From assembly GCF_001639145.1 (NCBI RefSeq), contig NZ_LROY01000001.1:250501-314500 (forward strand): DNA of 64,000 bases. The letters run 5' to 3'. The stretch's first letter is position 1. Each line of letters starts with the position of its first letter. A program made the position numbers and the translations under genes. Of this stretch, positions 8,725-18,416 are shown piece after piece. The DNA comes from Microbulbifer sp. Q7. GTDB taxonomy: Bacteria; Pseudomonadota; Gammaproteobacteria; Pseudomonadales; Cellvibrionaceae. The notes under the pieces are model-generated. The model saw only the letters and a list, made by a program, of their open reading frames with translations, had not been told where the DNA came from and did no database searches.

Positions 8725-9974
8725 ACGAATTTTCCTACCAGCAGGGAAGCCTGTGGGCCGAAGGGGTCAGCCTGGAAAAAATTGCCGAGCAATTTGGCAC
8801 TCCCACCTATGTCTACAGCCGCGCCCACTACGAGCGCCAGTACAAGGCTTACGCGAATGCGCTGGGCGACCACCCAGGGCTGGTCTGTTACGCCATCAAG
8901 GCCAACAGTAACCTCGGTATTCTGTCCGTTCTGGCGCAACTGGGCGCCGGTTTCGATATCGTCTCTGCCGGCGAGCTGGAGCGCGTCCTCATGGCCGGCG
9001 GCGATCCGGCCAAGGTGGTGTTCTCCGGTGTCGGCAAGACCGCCGACGAAATGCGCCGGGCGCTGTCCGTGGGTGTGCACTGCTTCAACGTCGAGTCCGA
9101 GGGCGAGCTGGACCGTCTGGAAATGGTCGCTGCCGAGATGGGCGTGACCGCGCCGGTGTCCCTGCGGGTGAATCCGGACGTGGATGCCAAGACTCACCCG
9201 TATATTTCCACCGGCCTGAAGGAAAACAAATTCGGTATCGCCATCGAGCGCGCCCGCGCTGTGTACGCGCGCATCGCCGATTCCCAGAGCCTGAATGCCG
9301 TGGGTGTGGATTGCCACATTGGCTCCCAGCTCACCGAAATCTCCCCGTTTCTCGACGCCCTCGACCGCCTGCTGGTGCTGATCGACGAGCTGGCCGAGGA
9401 CGGCACCACCCTGAAGCACCTGGACCTGGGCGGCGGACTCGGGGTGCGCTACCGCGGAGAGGAGCCGCCGGAAGTGAGCGACTACCTGGGCGCGGTGAAA
9501 GAAAAACTCGCTGGCCGCAACCTGGCGCTGGTGCTGGAGCCCGGGCGCTCCATTGCCGCCAACGGCGGCGCCTTGCTGACCCGGGTGGAATACCTCAAGC
9601 GCACCGACGAGCACAACTTTGCCATCGTCGATGCCGCCATGAACGACAACCTGCGCCCGGCCCTGTACCAGGCCTGGCAGGATATCGTCGCCGTCACCCC
9701 GTCCAATGCCACCGCCGAGAGCTGGGACATTGTCGGCCCGGTGTGCGAGACCGGCGACTTCCTCGGTAAACACCGCCCGCTGGCGCTGGAACAGGGCCAG
9801 CTGCTGGCGATGCTGTCCGCCGGCGCGTATGGTTTTACCATGAGCTCCAACTACAACTCCCGCGCTCGCGCCGCAGAAGTTCTTGTGGACGGCGACAAAA
9901 CCTACCTGGTACGGGCGCGGGAAACCCTCGCGGATCTGGTGCGCGGTGAGACGACGGTACCGGCCAGGGATTGA
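8721..9974 (+). CDS. lysA: Diaminopimelate decarboxylase
   Basis: 417 residues. It converts meso-diaminopimelate to lysine and CO2, the final lysine step. The fold-type III PLP barrel has Lys60 in CYAIKANSN, the HIGSQ motif, the glycine-rich phosphate loop LDLGGGLGVRY and EPGRSIAANGG. The active-site Cys from the partner subunit is in GPVCETGDF, with YGFTMSSNYNSR near the C-terminus. It starts within the last codon of lptM. dapF follows after an extragenic repeat, so the lysine/peptidoglycan genes are grouped. Confidence 0.97.
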   Translation: MNEFSYQQGSLWAEGVSLEKIAEQFGTPTYVYSRAHYERQYKAYANALGDHPGLVCYAIKANSNLGILSVLAQLGAGFDIVSAGELERVLMAGGDPAKVVFSGVGKTADEMRRALSVGVHCFNVESEGELDRLEMVAAEMGVTAPVSLRVNPDVDAKTHPYISTGLKENKFGIAIERARAVYARIADSQSLNAVGVDCHIGSQLTEISPFLDALDRLLVLIDELAEDGTTLKHLDLGGGLGVRYRGEEPPEVSDYLGAVKEKLAGRNLALVLEPGRSIAANGGALLTRVEYLKRTDEHNFAIVDAAMNDNLRPALYQAWQDIVAVTPSNATAESWDIVGPVCETGDFLGKHRPLALEQGQLLAMLSAGAYGFTMSSNYNSRARAAEVLVDGDKTYLVRARETLADLVRGETTVPARD

Positions 9975-9982
9975 GCCCGGGT

Positions 9983-10061
9983 GGTGGATGCGCTTTGCTT
10001 ATCCACCCTACGGGATGACTGTAGATAGAATGTAGGGTGGATAAGCGCATGCGCATCCACC
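9983..10061. repeat. Dispersed REP-like inverted repeat, copy 2
   Basis: Arms 9983-10011 (GGTGGATGCGC...CACCCTAC) and 10032-10061 (GTAGGGTGGATAAGCG...GCATCCACC) are inverted copies across a 20-base spacer. They are the same arms as at 2162-2240 with inside and outside exchanged. The element fills nearly the whole lysA-dapF gap and could act as a hairpin between the two messages. Confidence 0.85.
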
Positions 10062-10076
10062 GTCAAGAGAATCAGA

Positions 10077-10907
10077 ATGCGGCTTAAATTCACCAAAATG
10101 CACGGCCTCGGCAATGACTTTGTCATGGTCGACGGCATCACCCAGCGGGTGAAGCTGTCACCGGAAAAAGTCCGCCAGATCGCCGACCGCCACACCGGCA
10201 TCGGGTGCGATCAGCTGTTGCTGGTGGAAGCACCGCGCAACCCTGACGTCGATTTCCGCTACCGCATTTACAATGCCGACGGCAGCGAAGTGGAAAACTG
10301 CGGCAACGGCGCCCGCTGTTTCGCGCGCTTTGTGCGCGACCGCCGCCTGACCAGCAAGGACCAGATCCTGGTGGAGACCGCCGCCGGCATTCTCCAGTTG
10401 AAGGTGCAGGAGAAGGAGCAGGTCAGCGTGGATATGGGCGAACCGGTGCTGGAACCGGGAGCCATCCCCTTTCAGGCGGATATCCAAGCAGAAACCTACC
10501 CGCTGGAAGTGGACGGCGAGGTGTACAACGTGGGCGCGGTGTCCATGGGCAACCCCCACGCGGTGCTGCTGGTGGACGACGTGCTGAAGGCGCCAGTGGA
10601 ATCCCTGGGAGCCGCCATCGAGTGCCACCCGCGCTTTCCCGCCCGGGTGAATGTTGGCTTCCTGCAGATCGAGGCGCGCGACCGGGCGCGGCTGCGGGTC
10701 TTCGAGCGCGGTGTGGGCGAGACCCGCGCCTGTGGCACCGGCGCCTGCGCTGCAATGGTCTCCGCGCGCCTGCGCGGCCTGGTGGACGAAGAAGTCCAGA
10801 TCACCCTGCCTGGCGGTACCCTGACGATCCACTGGCCCGGGCCGGGCGAGCCGGTTACCATGACCGGGCCCACCGCGGCGGTATATCACGGACAGATAGT
10901 ACTCTGA
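10077..10907 (+). CDS. dapF: Diaminopimelate epimerase
   Basis: 276 residues, standard length. A PLP-independent racemase that interconverts LL- and meso-diaminopimelate for lysine and peptidoglycan. Both catalytic cysteines are visible: Cys75 in ENCGNGARC and the second in [10 protein letters not shown] near residue 219. [13 protein letters not shown] is the classic N-terminal motif. Downstream, 52 bases separate it from the DUF484 gene, with a small hairpin (CCGGTATC / GATACCGG, 10915-10933) in between. The dapF-DUF484-xerC order is the one conserved in many gammaproteobacteria. Confidence 0.97.
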   Translation: MRLKFTKMHGLGNDFVMVDGITQRVKLSPEKVRQIADRHTGIGCDQLLLVEAPRNPDVDFRYRIYNADGSEVENCGNGARCFARFVRDRRLTSKDQILVETAAGILQLKVQEKEQVSVDMGEPVLEPGAIPFQADIQAETYPLEVDGEVYNVGAVSMGNPHAVLLVDDVLKAPVESLGAAIECHPRFPARVNVGFLQIEARDRARLRVFERGVGETRACGTGACAAMVSARLRGLVDEEVQITLPGGTLTIHWPGPGEPVTMTGPTAAVYHGQIVL

Positions 10908-10959
10908 ACACGGCCCGGTATCGGCGATACCGGCCACGACCGATCACAGCGAACCCGAC

Positions 10960-11721
10960 ATGACCGATCACAGCGATGCCCCACTGCTCGACAGCGATGT
11001 CGAAGCCAGCCTGGACCGACAGGAAGCCGCCGACAGCGAGAGCCAGCGCAGCAAAAAACTGCTTGCGCGCCAGGTGGCCCGCTACCTGATGCAGAACCCC
11101 ACCTTCTTTGCTGAACACATGGACCTGCTGGAAAGCATCCAGCTGCCCAAGGAATCCGGCAAGACGGTTTCGCTGATGACGCACCAGACCAACCTGCTGC
11201 GGGAGCGCAACATCGAGATGCGCCAGCGGCTCGACCAGCTGCTGCAGAATGCCCGGGACAACGACCAGCTGTTCCTGCACAGCCGCCGGCTGGTACTGGC
11301 GCTGCTGGAAGCGCGCACCGTGGCCGAGGCCGGCAGCGCGCTGCTGGGCAGCTTCAAAAATGACTTCAAGGTAGAGTTCACCACCCTGACCCTGTTCGCC
11401 CCCCTGCCCGGTTCGGGACAGCAACTGGGCGATGTGCGCAGCAGCGCCCGCACCAGTGCCGAGGCCGCCATTGGCTCCATCCTGCGCAACGGGCGCACCG
11501 TGTGCGGCACCCTGCGGCCCTCGGAAACCGCCTACCTGTTCGGCAAGCACGCCGACCGCGTCGCCTCCGCAGCGGTGGTGCCCCTCGCCGGACAGCTGGG
11601 TGTGCTCGCCGTTGGCTCCAGTGACCCCAACCACTACCGTTCCAGCCTCGACACCCTGTTCCTGTCGTACATCGGGGAGATTCTCGAGCGGCTGCTGCCC
11701 GACCTGCTGGCGCGGAGCTGA
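10960..11721 (+). CDS. DUF484 family protein
   Basis: 253 residues. DUF484 proteins are cytoplasmic and GAF-like, of unknown function, and are nearly always encoded between dapF and xerC. The N-terminal third has the recognisable VARYLMQNPTFFAEHMDLL and the coiled-coil-like LLRERNIEMRQRLDQLLQNA; the rest fits a GAF-type domain ending in FLSYIGEILERLLP. It ends 5 bases before xerC, so cotranscription is very likely. A link to XerC recombination has been guessed in other species but nothing in the sequence proves it. Confidence 0.9.
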   Translation: MTDHSDAPLLDSDVEASLDRQEAADSESQRSKKLLARQVARYLMQNPTFFAEHMDLLESIQLPKESGKTVSLMTHQTNLLRERNIEMRQRLDQLLQNARDNDQLFLHSRRLVLALLEARTVAEAGSALLGSFKNDFKVEFTTLTLFAPLPGSGQQLGDVRSSARTSAEAAIGSILRNGRTVCGTLRPSETAYLFGKHADRVASAAVVPLAGQLGVLAVGSSDPNHYRSSLDTLFLSYIGEILERLLPDLLARS

Positions 11722-11726
11722 ATGCG

Positions 11727-12680
11727 ATGCAGCTGGCAGCGGCGAGCGACGCTTTCCTGCAGCACCTGCAACACAAGAACCTCTCCCCCAATACCCTCGC
11801 GGGTTACCGCCGCGATCTCGACAAGCTGCAGCAACTGGCGGACGCCGAGCTGCTTACGGATGTGCGCACCCTCGACGAGATGCGCCTGCGCAGCTGGCTG
11901 GCACAGCTGCACCGCGGCGGACTTTCCCCCAAAACCCTGCAGCGCTGGCTCTCGGCAGTGCGCACCCTGTTGCGCTTTTGCGTGCGCGAGGGCTGGCTGA
12001 GCGCCAATGTGGCGGAAGGGCTGCGCGCCCCCAAGGCCGCGCGTACCCTGCCCAAACTCCTCGATGTGGACGCCGCCGCGCAGTATGTGCAGAGCCCGCT
12101 CGACACCAACACCGATACCAACACCAACACCAAGACCGATACCGGCACCGGCGATGACCTGCTGGCCCTGCGCGATAGCGCCATCCTCGAACTGTTTTAC
12201 AGCAGTGGCCTGCGCCTGTCGGAACTGACCGGGCTCAACTGGGAGGATATCGACCTGAAGGGGGGCGAGGTGCGGGTGACGGGCAAGGGCAACAAGACCC
12301 GCCTGCTACCGGTGGGGCGGCACGCGTGCCGTGCGCTGGCCGACTGGCGCCGCAACGCCCCGGCCTGTATTGGCGACGCGCGGGGCACCAGTCCGGTGTT
12401 CACCAGTGCCAGGGGCCGGCGGCTCGGCAACCGTGCGATTCAACAGCGCCTGGCCCACTGGGCCCGTGCCGGCGGCGCAGAACAGCGCGTACACCCGCAT
12501 ATGCTGCGCCACTCCTTCGCCAGCCATATGCTCGAATCCAGCGGCGATCTGCGCGCGGTACAGGAACTGCTCGGGCACGCGGATATCAGCACCACCCAGA
12601 TCTATACCCATCTGGATTTCCAGCATCTGAGCCGGGTCTACGACAAGGCGCACCCGCGCGCCCAGCACGACGAGGACTGA
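11727..12680 (+). CDS. xerC: Site-specific tyrosine recombinase XerC
   Basis: 317 residues, about 15-20 longer than usual. With XerD it resolves chromosome dimers at dif. The N-terminal SAM-like core-binding domain (LSPNTLAGYRRDLDKL) is followed by a catalytic domain with Arg in SSGLRLSEL, Lys in GKGNK, HMLRHS, and the LGHADISTTQIYTHL segment with the nucleophilic Tyr. All catalytic residues are present, so the enzyme should work. The odd part is a Thr/Asn/Asp low-complexity insert (about residues 129-150) in the linker between domains, encoded by short ACCAACACC/ACCGATACC-type repeats at 12107-12151. Confidence 0.95.
   Translation: MQLAAASDAFLQHLQHKNLSPNTLAGYRRDLDKLQQLADAELLTDVRTLDEMRLRSWLAQLHRGGLSPKTLQRWLSAVRTLLRFCVREGWLSANVAEGLRAPKAARTLPKLLDVDAAAQYVQSPLDTNTDTNTNTKTDTGTGDDLLALRDSAILELFYSSGLRLSELTGLNWEDIDLKGGEVRVTGKGNKTRLLPVGRHACRALADWRRNAPACIGDARGTSPVFTSARGRRLGNRAIQQRLAHWARAGGAEQRVHPHMLRHSFASHMLESSGDLRAVQELLGHADISTTQIYTHLDFQHLSRVYDKAHPRAQHDED
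12107..12151. repeat. Short tandem codon repeats inside xerC
   Basis: A run of alternating ACC with AAC, GAT, AAG or GGC codons encodes a Thr-rich linker (DTNTDTNTNTKTDTGTGDD). It keeps the reading frame and lies between the two structural domains of XerC. It looks like a hexanucleotide-type expansion. Confidence 0.8.
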
Positions 12681-12703
12681 CGTACACCGTCGATGGGGCG
12701 CGC

Positions 12704-14596
12704 TCAGGGCGTGTACCAGATCGGTGAGGTATAGGCGCGCTCCTGAATAGTAGCCGGCACATCCTCCGGCGCTTTCACACCAAAGTATTTGGCATCGTAG
12801 GTGGTCCAGCGCGGCGTCGGTATTTCCAGCACCCGCACATAGTAGAAGGCGTGCTGGTCGGACTCGAAATCCGGGTCTTTCCAGAACGCCTGCAGAATGG
12901 GCTCACCGATGCTGTTGTCATAGGTGGCGTTGGCCACGTCCACGGTATTGCCAATGGCCTTGCCAGCGCGCCCGTCACTGCCGATCTTGCGCCCCCCGGA
13001 TACGGCAACATCGTAGACCCGCTCCCGTGGTTTGCCATCGGCATCGAGCCACCCCTTGATGACCTGGATACGTTCGAGGTTGGCACCGTCGGCATCGCGC
13101 ATAGCGCGGATGAGAAAGCCTGGCGCCTTGTCCGAGGGCTTGAGGCTCCCCCCCATGGGCACCCCCTCGGCATAGCCGTAGCGGGGAAAATCATGGCGAC
13201 TCAGGTCGTCCGCCGAAAAGCCAAAACCGGCGAACACGCGCACCAGCATCCGGGTGCCGGTGGTGGCATACACCTCCTTGCGCGCCATCGCATCCCAGAT
13301 CGCTTCACGGGTATTCTCCCGCGCCCACACCGCTGCCAGCCCGGAGGCACTTGCCTCGTAGTGGCGTATCGCATAGTCGCGGCCTTTTGGGTCCGGTAGA
13401 TAGCCGGTAATTTTTTCCTCGAACCGGATCGGGTCGGCGGTGGGTTCCAGGGCCGTGGCCTTGCCAAAGAAATTGTCTTCATCGGTGGTGGCAAGGGAAG
13501 TGTGCGTATCCGAGCTGCCGATCATGCCAAAGCGGAACGGACTGGCGCCGAGTTTTTTCTCGTACACCATCCCCCGCTTCAGTGCTTCGCGGGCGTACTC
13601 CCTTGGCAGCATGTCGGGCTCCTTGGCCGCGGCAAAACTGCCCCGGTCCCAGGTCTCGAAATCGGCAAACTCGTCGTCGGGCGAGAGTAGCGGATGTGTC
13701 TCGCCATCGCCCTTGATCTGGGTGACCTCATACAGTGGCTCCCACTTGCTGCGTCGCTCGGCGTAGTCCCGATCCAGCGGTTTGCGCGCGGTGAGGGTGA
13801 CGTCATCGAACATCAGGCCATTCGACAGGTTGCCGTTGTGGGGTATTGCCAGCACACGCCCGCCGGTTTTCTTTTCATAGTTGGCCATCCAGCGCCACAG
13901 GTCTTCCGGGTCTTCCGAGTCGTAGGCGGACATCGGCACCACCTGGTCGGCTTTGGACTTGTCGTCCCGGAAAACCACGTTGCGGTGCAAGTTGCTGCCA
14001 TCGGGGCTGGAGGTCCACTCGTAACCAATCAGTGCGGTAAACAGACCCGGCGTATTGTGCGCATCCGCGGCCTTGGTCAGCCGCTGCCACATGGACGCCA
14101 GCAAGCCTTCAATCCCCTTGAGGGGGTCCTCTTGCGCGGTCACCTTCTCCCCCCACATGGCGTACGCCTCGTCACTCTTGCCCGCCTTGGTGAGGTCGTG
14201 CACCTGCTTGCCCCAGGGCGAAGACAGCAGCCGCTGGTCCGACTCCTCAATCATCGGTGAGAGACCGAGGTTTTCCGCGTGATCGGCAATCACCAGAAAG
14301 TCCAGCGGGCGCTTCAGGCGCGCCTTGACGCCGGTACTCGAGGTAACCACTTCACCTTTGGCAAAGCGGTAAGCGGCATCTGGCCCAAGGCTGTTGCCGA
14401 ACATACCGGCATCGGTGGAGTAACTGGTGTGCACATGGGTGTCGCCGAAGAACACCCGGTTGGGGAAGTTGTGGCTCGGGTAAGGTGCATACCGGGTTTC
14501 AGGCTTCGGCGCGGCCTGCGGGGCATCCTGGGCCAGGGGCGCGCCAGAGCTAATCAACAGGGTGATTACCGCTAGCACTCGTATCGTGCGGGTCAT
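12704..14596 (-). CDS. Secreted DUF3604 domain protein (PHP-like metal hydrolase)
   Basis: 630 residues from the ATG at 14596; a longer frame to 14656 would place the signal peptide internally. Residues 1 to about 22 form a Sec signal peptide (MTRTIRVLAVITLLISSGAP). DUF3604 proteins are large exported proteins with a PHP-like metal site. Matching motifs are FFGDTHVHTSYSTDAG near the N-terminus, VIADHAENLG, IPHNGN and IGSSDTHTS. The substrate is unknown; homologues are common in marine bacteria. The gene is convergent with xerC, with 23 bases between the stops. In Pseudomonas a HAD-like hydrolase gene follows xerC, so this gene appears to have replaced it here. Confidence 0.88.
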   Translation of the reverse strand: MTRTIRVLAVITLLISSGAPLAQDAPQAAPKPETRYAPYPSHNFPNRVFFGDTHVHTSYSTDAGMFGNSLGPDAAYRFAKGEVVTSSTGVKARLKRPLDFLVIADHAENLGLSPMIEESDQRLLSSPWGKQVHDLTKAGKSDEAYAMWGEKVTAQEDPLKGIEGLLASMWQRLTKAADAHNTPGLFTALIGYEWTSSPDGSNLHRNVVFRDDKSKADQVVPMSAYDSEDPEDLWRWMANYEKKTGGRVLAIPHNGNLSNGLMFDDVTLTARKPLDRDYAERRSKWEPLYEVTQIKGDGETHPLLSPDDEFADFETWDRGSFAAAKEPDMLPREYAREALKRGMVYEKKLGASPFRFGMIGSSDTHTSLATTDEDNFFGKATALEPTADPIRFEEKITGYLPDPKGRDYAIRHYEASASGLAAVWARENTREAIWDAMARKEVYATTGTRMLVRVFAGFGFSADDLSRHDFPRYGYAEGVPMGGSLKPSDKAPGFLIRAMRDADGANLERIQVIKGWLDADGKPRERVYDVAVSGGRKIGSDGRAGKAIGNTVDVANATYDNSIGEPILQAFWKDPDFESDQHAFYYVRVLEIPTPRWTTYDAKYFGVKAPEDVPATIQERAYTSPIWYTP

Positions 14597-14721
14597 GGTT
14601 TTCAGCCTCCGTGCTGTCCCGCACCCGCCCACCGTAAATACCCAAAGGGAGTACACAGAAGCACTACCCCACTGGAAGAGGGCGAACAGGATGGGATTTG
14701 GGTAGGTACGGAAGGAGTCTA

Positions 14722-14755
14722 GCAGGCCGCTGAAAACCTACGCCCAGCGGCCTGC
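14722..14755. other. Stem-loop in the DUF3604-sutA gap
   Basis: A perfect 11-bp inverted repeat, GCAGGCCGCTG (14722-14732) and CAGCGGCCTGC (14745-14755), with a 12-base loop. A second short hairpin, AGCCGGT / ACCGGCT, is at 14799-14816. Neither has a T-run, so they may stabilise the sutA 3' end or act as weak terminators rather than canonical ones. Confidence 0.45.
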
Positions 14756-14848
14756 CAGCCAACGCCATCGCCCCCGCGGAGGAATCGGGGGGGCGACGAG
14801 CCGGTGTGCACCGGCTTCAACTATCTGCCCGCGAACGGTCCGCCGGCG

Positions 14849-15061
14849 TCAGATGGGCCGACTGCCGTACTTCGGCTGCGGCTTGCGTGGTGGATCCGCA
14901 GTGACATCCGGCGCTACCTCATCGATAGCACCGCCGCGGGCGAGGAATGCCTCGACCTCGGCAGTCAGTTGGCTGCGGGCCCGGTGACGGGAAGATAGGG
15001 TGCGCTCTTCTGCAAAATCCTCGGTGTCTTTCGCTCGAGCACTGGCTTGGTCGTCTTTCAT
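14849..15061 (-). CDS. sutA: SutA-like RNA polymerase-associated transcription factor
   Basis: 70 residues from the ATG at 15061, which has a weak AGGG ribosome site; an in-frame start at 15142 would give 97. The C-terminus, ADPPRKPQPKYGSRPI, and the preceding helix QLTAEVEAFLARGGAIDEV match the end of Pseudomonas SutA, a small acidic protein that binds RNA polymerase and helps transcription during slow growth. The N-terminal acidic tail is shorter than I remember for Pseudomonas. As I recall, sutA also lies near amtB-glnK in Pseudomonas, which supports the call. It is monocistronic as far as can be seen. Confidence 0.78.
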   Translation of the reverse strand: MKDDQASARAKDTEDFAEERTLSSRHRARSQLTAEVEAFLARGGAIDEVAPDVTADPPRKPQPKYGSRPI

Positions 15062-15435
15062 GTCAATATACCCTGTAACTTGATACCCCTTGTTACAGAG
15101 GGAATGCCCCTGCTGCCGCAGACCCTGTGTGGATTGCTCCACCCGGTTGCGCAGATCTGCTCTTCAGACTCACATCGGCGACAGTGCCAAAGCGAAACTG
15201 CAAACCAGATCCGTCCACCGGAAACTTTCCTGCGGCGAAATATTTATAGATAGTGTCTAACCAGCCTGCCAGAAAAGGTTCCCGATTTTAGTAGAGTTTT
15301 TTTGTGCGATTTTTGCCCGATTTATCGCGCTTGGTTATGCAATTTCAGGCGTCAGGATTTAGACGTCACGCACACAGGCACAAGGGATTTTCTGCCACAC
15401 CACCGCTGTGCCCTGTTTGCCGTATTTCAGGCATA
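15062..15435. other. Intergenic region between sutA and the glnK terminator
   Basis: About 370 bases without a convincing gene. It should hold the sutA promoter on the minus strand; the AT-rich part at 15236-15300 is the best place, but I cannot pick clear -35 and -10 boxes. Confidence 0.5.
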
Positions 15436-15458
15436 AAAAAGCCCCGCAATGCGGGGCT
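15436..15458 (-). terminator. Terminator of the glnK-amtB-glnK operon
   Basis: AGCCCCGC (15440-15447) and GCGGGGCT (15451-15458) pair around AAT. The A-run on the plus strand just before gives a U-run in the minus-strand transcript. It lies 28 bases past the stop of the last P-II gene. Confidence 0.88.
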
Positions 15459-15485
15459 CATAAAACACTGTGTCCGATTCTTTGA

Positions 15486-15839
<354 letters not shown>

Positions 15840-15939
15840 TTATCTGTCTTGCGGGCACCGGCCCGAAAACCGGTGCCGGAAGATTATTTTGCCGCCGGTG
15901 GGGAGTGTTCCCTGGCACCGGCGGCCATCTTACGAGCGC

Positions 15940-17199
15940 TTACTTGCTCATAAATTCCGGATAAGCTTCCATTCCGCACTCGGCCAAGTCAACACCTTGC
16001 TGCTCTTCGTCTTCGGTAACACGGATACCGGTGATGAGCTTCAGGACGAACCAGACCGCGAAGGAGGCAGAGAATACCCAGCCAAAGATGGTGGCAGCAC
16101 CGATCAGCTGACCGCTGAAAGAGGAGCCGTCGTTGGTAACCGGTACCAGCAGCAGCCCCAGCAGACCAACCACACCGTGCACGGAGATGGCGCCAACAGG
16201 ATCGTCGATCTTCAGCTTGTCCAGGGTAATGATGGAGAAGACCACCAGGATGCCACCCAGGGCGCCGAACAGGGTTGCCTGCAGCGGAGTCGGGGTGGAA
16301 GGTTCAGCGGTGATCGCTACCAGGCCAGCCAGTGCGCCGTTCAGCAGCATGGTCAGGTCGGCCTTGCCGAACAGGATGCGACCGGTGATCAGCGCAGCAA
16401 CAGCACCACCCGCAGCGGCAGCGTTGGTGTTCAGGAACACCAGGGCTACAGAGTGCGCGTTGGCGGCATCGCCCAGCTTCAGTACGGAACCGCCGTTGAA
16501 GCCGAACCAGCCCATCCACAGGATGAAGGTACCCAGGGTCGCCAGCGGCAGGTTGGCACCGGGAATCGCGTAGATTTCGCCGTTCGGGCCGTATTTACCT
16601 TTACGAGCACCCAGCAGCAGTACGCCAGCCAGGGCAGCAGCGGCACCCGCCATGTGTACGATGCCGGAACCGGCGAAGTCGGAGAAGCCCAGGTCGCCCA
16701 GGTTGTACAGGCCGAACACTTCACCTCCGCCCCAGGTCCAGTAACCTTCCAGCGGGTAGATGAAACCGGTCAGCGCAACCGCGAAGATCAGGAAGCTCCA
16801 CAGCTTCATGCGCTCGGCAACCGCACCAGATACGATGGACATTGCGGTGGCAACGAACACAACCTGGAAGAAGAAGTCGGAAGCACCGGAGTACACGGAA
16901 TCGCCTTCGAATCCGTTCTCAGCAGATGCAGCGAGCACTTCGTCGAGGCTGAAGGCCTCAATGCCATTCAGCAGCCAGCCGCCGTCGTACATGATGGCGT
17001 AACCACTGATCAGGTACATGGTGCTCGCAATCGCGAACAGTGCCACGTTCTTGGTAAGAATTTCAGTCGTGTTTTTAGAACGCACCAGGCCGGCTTCCAG
17101 CATGGCGAAGCCCGCCGCCATCCACATGACCAGTGCACCACACACGAGGAAATAAAATGTATCAATTGCGTACTGCAACTGAAAAATTTGATTTTCCAT
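15940..17199 (-). CDS. amtB: Ammonium transporter AmtB
   Basis: 419 residues with about 11 membrane helices after an N-terminal segment; no obvious cleaved signal peptide. It conducts ammonium across the inner membrane as a trimer. Family hallmarks: FAMLEAGLVRSKNTTEIL in the first part, SGIVHMAGAAAALAG and AISVHGVVGLLG carrying the twin pore histidines, and FGFNGGS-type GWFGFNGGSVL. It is flanked on both sides by P-II genes in one operon. AmtB-GlnK sequestration is the known way such pairs shut the channel when ammonium rises. Confidence 0.96.
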   Translation of the reverse strand: MENQIFQLQYAIDTFYFLVCGALVMWMAAGFAMLEAGLVRSKNTTEILTKNVALFAIASTMYLISGYAIMYDGGWLLNGIEAFSLDEVLAASAENGFEGDSVYSGASDFFFQVVFVATAMSIVSGAVAERMKLWSFLIFAVALTGFIYPLEGYWTWGGGEVFGLYNLGDLGFSDFAGSGIVHMAGAAAALAGVLLLGARKGKYGPNGEIYAIPGANLPLATLGTFILWMGWFGFNGGSVLKLGDAANAHSVALVFLNTNAAAAGGAVAALITGRILFGKADLTMLLNGALAGLVAITAEPSTPTPLQATLFGALGGILVVFSIITLDKLKIDDPVGAISVHGVVGLLGLLLVPVTNDGSSFSGQLIGAATIFGWVFSASFAVWFVLKLITGIRVTEDEEQQGVDLAECGMEAYPEFMSK

Positions 17200-17291
17200 T
17201 TTTCGCTCCGTTTAACCCAAACTATCCCGAGTCGCCCCGGTCGTTGTTGTCTATTGATCAAAGAATCGTTGTAGGCAATCTGTTCTACTAA

Positions 17292-17671
<380 letters not shown>

Positions 17672-17687
17672 ATGTCGCGGTTGTCGA

Positions 17688-18416
17688 TTACCAGCTGTAA
17701 GAAGCACCAGCCAGTACGGTCGGCTCACACCAATCGGTGAAGAAGCATTCCTGGTCGCTCACGTCGGTACCTACCAGAGAAGCGCTCAGGGCCAGGCCAC
17801 CGAATTCTTTGCCTACGGATACGGAGTAGTCGATGTAAGAGTCGGCTCCGTCCAGGAAGATTTCTTCATCAAACAGGTTCAGGCCGGCGCTCAGGTCCAG
17901 GGAAATGTCGTTGGCCAGGCTGAAGGAGTAGCCGGCGCTCAGGTAATAGAAAGCACCGCTCTGCAGCCAGTAGTCGTCGGAGTAGGCGAAGCCCACAGAC
18001 GCGTCACCGAAGCTCAGGCTGCCGTACACTTCCTGGTAATCTTCGTCCCAGTCACTGCCGTGGTAGGCGTAGTAGATGTAACCTACGTCGTAGCCCACAC
18101 CACCGGCGGTTTCACCGGCGTAGCCGCCGTAGAAGTCCTGCTCGAACTTGGTTTCGTCCATGCCGTAGGCGAAATCGACCTGGGAAGCCCAGGTGCCGAG
18201 ATAAACGCCGTTACCCAGGTCCAGGTCAACACCGGCCTGGATCGCCGGATTGCGGTCATTCTGGGAAATACCGCGGAAGCGGTAGTCGCTGACAACACCA
18301 ACATTGGCGCTGAAGCTGGGACCAGAATCTTCTGCGGTTGCGGCACTGGAAACGGCCATGGCCAGAACGCTGCCGGATACGATAGCTGCAACCTTGTTAT
18401 TGAATTTGATTCCCAC
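17688..18416 (-). CDS. TorF family putative porin
   Basis: 242 residues from a GTG at 18416 that has a strong AAGGAG ribosome site 9 bases before it; there is no nearby ATG in frame. A Sec signal peptide ends near ATAEDSG. The mature part is rich in Tyr/Gly and alternating strands, beginning SANVGVVSDYRFRGISQND, which is the signature of the TIGR02001/TorF family of outer-membrane porin-like proteins. The last residue is Trp after Tyr, normal for a beta-barrel end. Members often sit beside glnK-amtB, as here. The role is probably uptake of a nitrogen source, but the substrate is unknown. Confidence 0.85.
   Translation of the reverse strand: MGIKFNNKVAAIVSGSVLAMAVSSAATAEDSGPSFSANVGVVSDYRFRGISQNDRNPAIQAGVDLDLGNGVYLGTWASQVDFAYGMDETKFEQDFYGGYAGETAGGVGYDVGYIYYAYHGSDWDEDYQEVYGSLSFGDASVGFAYSDDYWLQSGAFYYLSAGYSFSLANDISLDLSAGLNLFDEEIFLDGADSYIDYSVSVGKEFGGLALSASLVGTDVSDQECFFTDWCEPTVLAGASYSW

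Noticed and set aside
11727..12680. XerC as part of an integrative element
   Set aside because: It lies in the conserved dapF-DUF484-xerC order with no attachment repeats, so it is the housekeeping recombinase.
14722..14755. Intrinsic terminator for sutA
   Set aside because: The stem is strong but there is no U-run in either direction; kept only as a stem-loop.
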